Assembly: GCA_013331595.1 (NCBI GenBank)
Contig: DUGE01000038.1
Span: 6,944-12,227, forward strand
DNA length: 5,284 bases
Source: Microcaldota archaeon
Lineage (GTDB): Archaea > Micrarchaeota > Micrarchaeia > Norongarragalinales > UBA10210
Reading direction: 5' to 3'
Part shown: piece after piece, positions 1 to 4,444 of the stretch
Layout: each line of letters opens with the position of its first letter
How positions within the stretch are numbered: the first letter of the stretch is position 1
The notes under the pieces: generated by a model
What the model was told of the DNA's origin: nothing
Databases searched by the model: none
What the model saw: the letters and a program-made list of their open reading frames with translations, nothing else
Translations under genes and position numbers: made by a program

Positions 1-1
1 C

Positions 2-298
2 TCCGGCAGGGACGAGCTTCTTTCAGCGGCCAAGGCGATTGCGCGGGACGTTAAGGAAGGGAAGATAGACTTGGATAATTTGGACGAGCGCGGTTTCGAA
101 AACTACCTGTACTACAAGGAATCGCCGGACTTGGTCATTCGCACGGGCAACGCCCAACGCCTTTCGGGGTTAATGCCTTGGCAGACTGCTTACAGCGAGA
201 TATACTTTTCAGACAAGTTGTGGCCTGAATTCGGAAAGAAAGACTACGATGCGGCCCTAGACTTTTACCACGCGACAGAAAGCAGGAAAGGAAAGTGA
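2..298 (+). CDS. uppS: Cis-prenyltransferase (UppS/polyprenyl diphosphate synthase family), C-terminal fragment
   Basis: This is the C-terminal 98 residues of a Z-type (cis) prenyltransferase; the 5' part lies outside the window and the reading frame is open from base 2. The family condenses isopentenyl diphosphate onto an allylic primer to make the polyprenyl (undecaprenyl/dolichyl-type) carrier lipid at the cytoplasmic membrane. Visible signatures are PDLVIRTG (fragment residues 42-49), then QRLSG (52-56), PWQTAYSEIYF (59-69) and LWPEF (73-77). By family alignment R47, R53 and S55 match the arginines and serine that bind IPP diphosphate (E. coli UppS R194, R200, S202), and E66 matches E213; the spacing is identical. 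The protein ends ATESRKGK before TGA. It is divergent from the fic gene's surroundings only in that its last ~30 bases are repeated at 1277-1307. Substrate chain length cannot be judged from this fragment. Family assignment is secure. Confidence 0.93.
   Translation, partial: SGRDELLSAAKAIARDVKEGKIDLDNLDERGFENYLYYKESPDLVIRTGNAQRLSGLMPWQTAYSEIYFSDKLWPEFGKKDYDAALDFYHATESRKGK
263..294 (+). repeat. Direct repeat copy 1, inside the 3' end of the prenyltransferase gene
   Basis: The core at 272-294 (23 nt, beginning gcgacagaaa and ending aggaaa) is identical to 1285-1307. The match extends leftward through ttttac (263-268) with a 3-nt versus 2-nt spacer. This copy encodes ATESRKGK followed by TGA at the true end of the prenyltransferase. 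It lies 88 nt before the fic start codon. Confidence 0.85.
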
Positions 299-330
299 GA
301 AATCGCCCCAAGGCATACGCGTTGTACCTA

Positions 331-359
331 CTTTTTGCGATAAAAGCAAATATTTATTA
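331..359 (+). promoter_or_regulatory. Predicted archaeal TATA-box promoter of the fic gene (leaderless)
   Basis: The gap between the prenyltransferase stop (298) and the fic ATG (383) turns sharply AT-rich. A TATA-like element, tatttatta, lies at 351-359 behind the purine-rich gcaaa at 346-350, which could act as a BRE. Its centre is about 28 nt before the ATG, so transcription would begin at or next to the start codon, giving a leaderless mRNA. A weak purine stretch (aggg, around 366-369) is too far from the ATG to be a convincing ribosome-binding site. The short T-run at 332-336 could also help terminate upstream transcription, but that is speculative. Confidence 0.5.
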
Positions 360-382
360 ATTTGTAGGGGCAAGTTATTTTC

Positions 383-1276
383 ATGGTCAGGGTTGAAAAG
401 AGAGTGGCCGGAGGGGAGAGCTATTACTACCTGGGGCATTCTTTCCGCTTTAAGGGCAAAGTTCGGAAGAAGGAGCTTTACCTTGGGAAGGCAGTCCCTA
501 GGGACATTGAAGCGGTGAAGAAAAAGTTCATGCAGGAAATTTACGCGGAAAAATGGTTCGGCGTGTTTGATAAAATCAAGTCGGGCTACGGCAGGGACCA
601 GGCGAAAGCTCCGGATTACGTGAAGGAAAAGGAGCTTGAGGCTTTTGCAATAAAGTTCACTTACGACACTAACCGCATTGAAGGCTCGAAGCTCTCGTTC
701 AGGGATACTGCGAACCTCCTCCAAAGGGGGATAACGCCGAAAGAAAAGCCCGTCCGGGACATTAAGGAGGCTGAATCGCACAACAAGGTTTTCCGCGAAA
801 TGTTGGAATACTGCAAGAACTTCAGCCTGCAAATAATACTTTACTGGCACAGGCGCTTGCTTGAAAACACGAAAGCCGAACTGGCTGGAAAAATAAGGGA
901 CCATCAAGTGGCAATCTCCGGAAGCAGGTTCATGCCGCCATCGCCAGTTGAAGTCGCTCCCCTTTTGAAAGAATTTTTCAGGTGGTATGAGAGAAGCAAG
1001 ACTGGGATGAATGCAATCCAGCTTGCCGCGCTGGTGCATTTGAAACTCGTAACGATCCATCCTTTTGGCGATGGCAATGGGAGGATAAGCAGGCTTGCAA
1101 TGAATTTTGTCCTACACAAGCGCAAGTATCCCATGCTCGACATAAGGTACGAAAAAAGGACGGGATATTACAATGCACTAGAGCGTGCGCAGGTTAAAAA
1201 TGACGAGGGCATTTTCCTGAACTGGTTCTTCAAGGCCTACGCGAAGGAAAACAAAAGGCATTTGAAGGGCGGCTAA
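383..1276 (+). CDS. fic: Fic family protein (class II, self-inhibited AMP transferase type)
   Basis: A complete 297-aa Fic-fold protein. Fic enzymes usually transfer AMP from ATP to a hydroxyl side chain of a target protein, though some use other nucleotide donors or reverse the reaction. The catalytic motif is intact at residues 226-237 (HPFGDGNGRISR), with H226 as the predicted base, D230 as metal ligand, and R234/R237 for phosphate contacts. TNRIEG at 96-101 matches the (S/T)xxxE(G/N) inhibitory helix; E100 would block productive ATP binding, and its place before the Fic core makes this class II. The target-docking flap is probably around GSRFMPP (180-186). Residues 1-60 carry a basic, beta-rich head (YYYLGHSF, KKELYLGK) often seen in archaeal Fic proteins. 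No signal peptide or membrane segment is seen, so it is cytoplasmic. The ATG is supported by the TATA box 28 nt upstream. No antitoxin gene is adjacent. Direct repeats bracket the gene. The target is unknown. Confidence 0.93.
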   Translation: MVRVEKRVAGGESYYYLGHSFRFKGKVRKKELYLGKAVPRDIEAVKKKFMQEIYAEKWFGVFDKIKSGYGRDQAKAPDYVKEKELEAFAIKFTYDTNRIEGSKLSFRDTANLLQRGITPKEKPVRDIKEAESHNKVFREMLEYCKNFSLQIILYWHRRLLENTKAELAGKIRDHQVAISGSRFMPPSPVEVAPLLKEFFRWYERSKTGMNAIQLAALVHLKLVTIHPFGDGNGRISRLAMNFVLHKRKYPMLDIRYEKRTGYYNALERAQVKNDEGIFLNWFFKAYAKENKRHLKGG

Positions 1277-1310
1277 TTTTACTGGCGACAGAAAGCAGGA
1301 AAGGAAAATA
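1277..1310 (+). repeat. Direct repeat copy 2: duplicated remnant of the prenyltransferase gene end, just after fic
   Basis: Starting directly after the fic stop (1274-1276), this stretch repeats the tail of the prenyltransferase gene. The 23-nt core 1285-1307 is identical to 272-294, and ttttac at 1277-1282 matches 263-268. Read from 1285 it again gives ATESRKGK followed by a stop, here TAG instead of TGA and with AAA instead of AAG for the last lysine. Either copy could therefore have been the original gene end. The two copies are 1,013 bases apart and enclose fic with its promoter. Confidence 0.83.
1289..1309 (-). terminator. Possible pyrimidine-rich transcription terminator after the minus-strand genes
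   Basis: On the minus strand the sequence just beyond the 127-aa gene (stop at 1330-1332) is strongly pyrimidine-rich, with TTTT, TTT and TTT runs between C residues. Archaeal RNA polymerase can terminate at such oligo-T tracts without a hairpin. The tract is the reverse side of direct repeat copy 2, so its composition may simply reflect that repeat. Low confidence. Confidence 0.25.
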
Positions 1311-1329
1311 GTTAGAAGAGAACTTTGGC

Positions 1330-1713
1330 TTAAGCCGTTCTTCTTGAAGCTCTTTGAGCAGCTGCAGCGGACAGTGCCTTAACAGCCAACTGGGAAAGCG
1401 CGATGGGCATGCGAATTTCTCCAGGCAAGCTAACCCTCACGTGTTCCTCGCGCATTCCAGAACTGCGGGCAAGCACAGATCTTATTCTACGGTTCAAGTC
1501 TGCTCTCGGCCTTCCCATTGGAAGCGGTGAATTAACCCTGCCCGGAAGGCGCGGCGTGCGAGCAAGCTCAACATGTAAAATGTGGTTTGCCCCTTGGCGC
1601 GTTAAGTTAGATCTAGTTACGGAAAAACCGTAGGGGCCAACCATAATGTGCGAAGGCAATCTTGGTGGAAGGCGTTTGGGAGTTGAACGTTGTTCAAAAA
1701 GGGGTCTTGACAT
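1330..1713 (-). CDS. Hypothetical Arg-rich basic protein, 127 aa
   Basis: I do not recognise this protein. It is very basic, with 21 Arg, only 2 Lys, 5 Glu and 1 Asp in 127 residues, which points to nucleic-acid or acidic-surface binding and contrasts with the Lys-rich neighbours. The middle has short beta-like stretches (HILHVELAR around 44-52, HVRVSLPGEIRMPIAL around 88-103), and the end is an Ala/Arg-rich helix (KALSAAAAQRASRRTA). There is no signal peptide or membrane segment. Support for a real gene: it starts 36 nt after the reductase stop, faces the same way as the four genes upstream, and has a TATA-like box centred about 26 nt before its ATG, suggesting leaderless expression. Opposite-strand reading frames here are shorter and lack such a signal. 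It could be a ribosome- or nucleoid-associated small protein, but nothing in the sequence proves it. Confidence 0.62.
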   Translation of the reverse strand: MSRPLFEQRSTPKRLPPRLPSHIMVGPYGFSVTRSNLTRQGANHILHVELARTPRLPGRVNSPLPMGRPRADLNRRIRSVLARSSGMREEHVRVSLPGEIRMPIALSQLAVKALSAAAAQRASRRTA

Positions 1714-1734
1714 GGAGAAATATAGGAGAAAGCG

Positions 1735-1746
1735 TTTTTATTGGTT
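1735..1746 (-). promoter_or_regulatory. Predicted TATA-box promoter of the 127-aa gene (leaderless)
   Basis: Read on the minus strand, the gap after the reductase stop contains aaccaataaaaa, with the TATA-like aataaaaa at 1742-1735. The box centre is about 26 nt upstream of the ATG at 1713, the spacing expected when transcription starts at the start codon. No GGTG-type ribosome-binding site precedes this ATG, unlike the three genes upstream, which fits leaderless translation. Confidence 0.45.
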
Positions 1747-1749
1747 TCA

Positions 1750-2835
1750 TCACGCCCTATTCCTGAAAATAAAGTCCATGTCCCCGAAATTCTCAAGCAA
1801 GAACGGGACTCCGGACAGTTTTGCAAATCCTAACGCCATGTCCAGAGCGTAATTTGGAAGTGAGAACAGGTGCGAGTGCAAAAGCCAATGCAGCTGAAAG
1901 GTTTTCGCGAAAGCCCCGCGCCAACGCTCTTCGTAATCGAGGGCGTTGCCTTTGAAATAATTTTCAACCGCATCAGCTGCCTTCAAACCGCAATAACCTC
2001 CGAAGGCAATGCCTCCGCCGGTCGTGCTTTTCACTTGCCCTGCAGCATCACCAACGAGCAAAAGCGTGTCTTTCTGCGTTTGCTCGCGTGGGAACAGGGG
2101 GATGGAATAGTTGAACTCGCGGCCTTTCTTGTTCGAATCACTAAGGCCAAGCTTCTGCAACAGCCTGCTTTTCCCTGCGTTAAGGGCCGAAGGGTTGATT
2201 GTCGCCAAACCCACGCGCGCAGTAGTTTCGTCAACGGGCACGGTCCACGCAAAAAAGCCTTGGGCGAGCGCTTGGTCGAGAAAAACGTGCACCTTGTCCG
2301 CTGGCGCTTGGGCATAGGAAAATTCGGCTTCCCAGGCTGAAACAAAATGAGGGAACGCAGGAAATCCACCTTCCCTTGCAACGAACGAACTCAGCCCATC
2401 ACAGCCAACTACGACTTTCGAGTGAAAGTCATTGCCGCCAGCACTTAAATTCCAATTTCCATCGTGTTTCGAGAGGCTTTCCGCGCGCGAGTCTAAAAAC
2501 AACTCGACCCCTTGCTTTTGGGCTTCGGCAACGCACTTTTCGTCGAAAGCCTGGCGGTCGAGGACGAAAGCAACGGGTTTTTTCGTGGTCACTGAAAAGG
2601 AAACACGTGGGCCGTGGATTACTGCGCCGTGAATCTCTTTCAAAACCGTAGGCCTGAAATCCACGCCGCTTTTTTCAAGACCGCTGCGCGAAACGAGGGC
2701 AGTGCACTTGTTGAACTTTCCAGGCTGGGAATGTTCTTCAAGCAAAGCCACGTCAAGGCCTTTTGCCGCAAAGGCTTTTGCAGTCATGCCCCCAACGCAA
2801 GACGCGCCGACAATAGTGCAATCGAAATTCCGCAA
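1750..2835 (-). CDS. Geranylgeranyl reductase family FAD-dependent oxidoreductase
   Basis: A 361-residue flavoprotein of the geranylgeranyl reductase (GGR) family, which saturates isoprenoid double bonds in archaeal membrane lipids (digeranylgeranylglycerophospholipid) and in some archaea dolichol carriers. Seen: an N-terminal Rossmann dinucleotide site, GASCVG at 10-15, with acidic residues E33/E34 at the end of the second strand; the family cysteine in KCTALVS (C44); CDGLSS at 145-150; F195-A-W-T-V-P200 in place of the lipid-cavity YxWxFP motif; and the second FAD signature GDAAGQVKSTTGGG at 262-275. The usual second glycine of GxGxxG is Ser12. The start is TTG: it lies just before the Rossmann strand, an in-frame stop occurs at 2872-2874, and AAGGTG sits 5 nt upstream. 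The C-terminus is somewhat short for the family. Adjacent sugar-lipid genes suggest a carrier-lipid role, but membrane-lipid reduction is equally possible. Confidence 0.88.
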   Translation of the reverse strand: MRNFDCTIVGASCVGGMTAKAFAAKGLDVALLEEHSQPGKFNKCTALVSRSGLEKSGVDFRPTVLKEIHGAVIHGPRVSFSVTTKKPVAFVLDRQAFDEKCVAEAQKQGVELFLDSRAESLSKHDGNWNLSAGGNDFHSKVVVGCDGLSSFVAREGGFPAFPHFVSAWEAEFSYAQAPADKVHVFLDQALAQGFFAWTVPVDETTARVGLATINPSALNAGKSRLLQKLGLSDSNKKGREFNYSIPLFPREQTQKDTLLLVGDAAGQVKSTTGGGIAFGGYCGLKAADAVENYFKGNALDYEERWRGAFAKTFQLHWLLHSHLFSLPNYALDMALGFAKLSGVPFLLENFGDMDFIFRNRA

Positions 2836-2840
2836 TAAAA

Positions 2841-2846
2841 CACCTT
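2841..2846 (-). promoter_or_regulatory. Shine-Dalgarno site AAGGTG deciding the TTG start of the reductase
   Basis: On the minus strand AAGGTG ends 5 nt before the TTG at 2835-2833. It matches the GGTG core complementary to the archaeal 16S rRNA 3' end. No ATG or GTG occurs in frame between the upstream stop (2872-2874) and this point, so the site supports TTG initiation. An AT-rich stretch further upstream (2871-2880) might be a weak TATA box for an internal promoter. Confidence 0.55.
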
Positions 2847-2882
2847 GAAAACAATAATTCTCTTGAAAACCTTAAACTAAAT

Positions 2883-3644
2883 TCAGCCAAGCCAGTTTTT
2901 GAGCTTCTTGTTTTTCCTCAGCTTGGCAAGACCAAGGTTAAGCAGGCGATTCCACTCGCTTCCATCAATTTTCTTCAGGTCTTGCCCGTGCGGGAAATCC
3001 AAACCATATTCTTCAGAAACAACCGCTTGCTCTAAAGAGGGTAAACCCGTGAGCGCTTTAACAACATCTTCCCTTAACAAATCATGCGCTACAATCTCAT
3101 CCAAATCAACAACAATAGGGACTCTCTCCCTTCCTTTCTGCTTACTACTGGGGCCGCCCCAACCAGCGGGCCTATGCAACTCAACAGCCTTGCGCAAACG
3201 ATAATCTTCCCAAAACCGTTTTACGCCATAAAGGTGTTTAGCACGAAACTCCAGATCAGCATTAAGACGCTTCAAACGCTCGGTCTTATCCCTCACAAAA
3301 TCCGAATCGGCATTGCGACGCCTCAAAACCTTTCTAGTACGCTCAGCCCTAGCCCTAGCAAAATCCGGATCCTCATTAAGACGCTTAAAAAGCTCACTAG
3401 CACGCTTGCGTGCATCGCCAATGCGCCTTAAAGCAGTTAGTATTTCCTTGCGGCTTTTTCCCTCTAAACGGGATATTGCAAAAGGGCTGTGGATAGGAAA
3501 ATAGGCGTTCCGAACAACTTCCAAAGCCTCATCTGGATGATACCGTTTTCGCAAAAAAGTTGTTGTTTCAGCTATAGTGTAGCCTCTAGCTAACAACGCC
3601 AACGCCCTACTTCGAAACTTAGCTTTCAAAAGCTTGCGCGCCAA
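2883..3644 (-). CDS. Unrecognised basic protein with putative N-terminal HTH and degenerate LNAD-F repeats
   Basis: I do not recognise the family of this 253-aa protein. Residues about 12-35 (ALALLARGYTIAETTTFL and following) resemble a helix-turn-helix of the resolvase/sigma type. Residues 85-136 hold three degenerate repeats centred on LNEDPDF (89-95), RNADSDF (110-116) and LNADLEF (127-133), separated by Arg/Lys/Glu-rich helices; the phenylalanines are 21 and 17 residues apart. Such short charged repeats recall the modular DNA-binding repeats seen around homing endonucleases, but no nuclease motif is visible. The C-terminal ~80 residues (from VPIVVDLDEI, 175-184) form a separate, unassigned domain ending in a Lys-rich helix. 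The TTG start is chosen from GGTG 5 nt upstream. It lies 47 nt from each neighbour, inside the minus-strand gene run. Codon use differs from neighbours (15 of 16 Asp codons GAT), suggesting acquisition. A DNA-binding role is inference. Confidence 0.75.
   Translation of the reverse strand: MARKLLKAKFRSRALALLARGYTIAETTTFLRKRYHPDEALEVVRNAYFPIHSPFAISRLEGKSRKEILTALRRIGDARKRASELFKRLNEDPDFARARAERTRKVLRRRNADSDFVRDKTERLKRLNADLEFRAKHLYGVKRFWEDYRLRKAVELHRPAGWGGPSSKQKGRERVPIVVDLDEIVAHDLLREDVVKALTGLPSLEQAVVSEEYGLDFPHGQDLKKIDGSEWNRLLNLGLAKLRKNKKLKNWLG
3237..3392 (-). repeat. Degenerate in-frame repeat block encoding LNAD-F units
   Basis: Within the 253-aa gene three related units are encoded back to back. 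Each contains AAT-GNN-GAT-NNG-GAN-TTT-like codons (Asn-Ala/Glu-Asp-x-Asp/Glu-Phe) followed by an Arg/Lys/Glu-rich linker containing GAG-CGT (Glu-Arg). Units are 17-21 codons apart and have diverged in sequence, so this is an old internal duplication, not a fresh tandem repeat. Confidence 0.55.
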
Positions 3645-3649
3645 ACAAA

Positions 3650-3653
3650 CACC
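3650..3653 (-). promoter_or_regulatory. Shine-Dalgarno GGTG before the TTG start of the repeat-protein gene
   Basis: On the minus strand GGTG is followed by five bases and then TTG at 3644-3642. The 12-base minus-strand context TGGTGTTTGTTT is identical to the one in front of the glycosyltransferase gene (4427-4416). An AT-rich ttttatt at about 3678-3684 lies the right distance away to be a TATA box giving a ~10-nt leader, but this is weak. Confidence 0.5.
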
Positions 3654-3691
3654 AAAAACAACTGGAAATTCAACCGCAATAAAACTATGCC

Positions 3692-4414
3692 TTACTCTCG
3701 CTCGAAAAATCTCAGCTTGAAAAGCGCGGCGAGCATCTTGAACGCAATGAGAAGCCCGTTCCAGTAGGTTATGGAACCGCCTTCAGCCGCACGCCATTCT
3801 ATGGGAACTTCAGTAACCGGAAAGCCCATTTTATTTGCATTCACCAGCACGTCAACGTCCCACACGAAATTCATAGTGTGCACGAGTGGCATTATTTTCT
3901 TGGCAGCATGGGCCTTGAAAGCCTTGAAACCGCACTGGGTGTCCTTGTAGGAAAGCGAGAAAAGCAAGTGCACGAGCGAGTTGAAAGTAAAGGCGAAAAA
4001 CCTCCGCACGCTTTGGATTTCGGCATTTGAATCCGGCATGTAACGCGAACCGATGGCAATATCTTTGCCATCAAGGCCTTTCAAAAGCTTTGGAATTTCT
4101 GAAGGCGAGACTGAAGAATCTGCATCCATCATTAGCATAACGTCACCCTTGGCTGCAGCAAAACCCTTCAAGAGCCCGCCACCCTTGCCCAGGCGCTTCG
4201 GGAAAACCAACAGGCGCAGTTTTCCTGCAAGCTTGTTGCTCGAAGCAAAACGCCTCACAACTTCGGCCGTGCGGTCAGTGCCGTCGAACACCACGATTAT
4301 CTCGAAGTTCATCTTGCTTTTCTTTAGGAAAGAGAGCAGCTTTTCGAGAGTTGGGCCTATTCGCTTTTCCTCGTTGTAACAAGGGATTATGACTGAAAGG
4401 AGTTTAGGCTGCAA
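3692..4414 (-). CDS. Family 2 glycosyltransferase, dolichyl-phosphate glucosyl/mannosyltransferase-like (Alg5/Dpm1 type)
   Basis: A 240-residue GT-A fold enzyme expected to move a hexose from a nucleotide sugar (UDP-glucose or GDP-mannose) to a polyprenyl/dolichyl phosphate on the cytoplasmic side of the membrane. Seen, numbered from TTG 4414: LSVIIPCYNEE (6-16), the nucleotide-binding strand; KRLGKGGGLLKGF (73-85); the metal-binding D97-A-D99; GSRYM (122-126); DTQCGFKAF (158-166), a motif of the Alg5 type; and FVWDVDVL (183-190) then EVPIEW (202-207). No C-terminal transmembrane or GtrA-like domain is present, so membrane contact would be peripheral. An alternative upstream TTG at 4432 adds six residues (MNGVCF) but has no ribosome-binding site; TTG 4414 has GGTG 8 nt upstream and fits the usual short N-terminus. 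The phosphohexomutase stop is 30 nt upstream (12 nt if the longer start is used), so the two are probably cotranscribed. The exact sugar is undetermined. Confidence 0.87.
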   Translation of the reverse strand: MQPKLLSVIIPCYNEEKRIGPTLEKLLSFLKKSKMNFEIIVVFDGTDRTAEVVRRFASSNKLAGKLRLLVFPKRLGKGGGLLKGFAAAKGDVMLMMDADSSVSPSEIPKLLKGLDGKDIAIGSRYMPDSNAEIQSVRRFFAFTFNSLVHLLFSLSYKDTQCGFKAFKAHAAKKIMPLVHTMNFVWDVDVLVNANKMGFPVTEVPIEWRAAEGGSITYWNGLLIAFKMLAALFKLRFFERE

Positions 4415-4422
4415 AAAACAAA

Positions 4423-4426
4423 CACC
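4423..4426 (-). promoter_or_regulatory. Shine-Dalgarno GGTG supporting the internal TTG start of the glycosyltransferase
   Basis: On the minus strand GGTG (4426-4423) precedes TTG 4414-4412 by eight bases. It falls inside the coding sequence if the TTG at 4432 were used, which argues for the shorter protein. The sequence from 4427 to 4416 is identical to that preceding the 253-aa gene. Confidence 0.5.
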
Positions 4427-4444
4427 ATTCAAAGAGTCGACAGT

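Noticed and set aside
299..382. Possible antitoxin or small RNA gene between the prenyltransferase and fic
   Set aside because: The 84-base gap holds no reading frame of useful length; it is explained by the AT-rich promoter of fic. The Fic protein carries its inhibitory motif internally, so no antitoxin is required.
257..1060. Long open frame (267 codons) on the minus strand opposite fic
   Set aside because: It lies fully antisense to a well-supported Fic gene with an intact catalytic motif, shows no recognisable domain, and overlaps both the promoter and the 3' end of the prenyltransferase.
263..1310. The direct repeats as IS target-site duplications or a CRISPR unit
   Set aside because: A 23-32 nt duplication is longer than usual for insertion sequences, no transposase or inverted repeat is present, and only two copies separated by 1 kb exist, so neither an IS nor a CRISPR array is supported.
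1403..1633. Plus-strand 76-codon open frame opposite the 127-aa gene
   Set aside because: It is shorter, has no TATA box or ribosome-binding site, while the minus-strand frame is longer with a well-placed promoter and shares direction with the upstream genes.
1870..2340. Open frame of 156 codons on the plus strand opposite the reductase
   Set aside because: It is antisense to the FAD-binding reductase, whose motifs are clear; the translated protein has no family features and no promoter or ribosome-binding site was seen.
3084..3431. Plus-strand open frame opposite the LNAD-repeat gene, with Thr/Leu-rich repetitive protein
   Set aside because: Its repetitiveness is the mirror of the real repeats on the minus strand, and the minus-strand frame has a GGTG-TTG start and is much longer.
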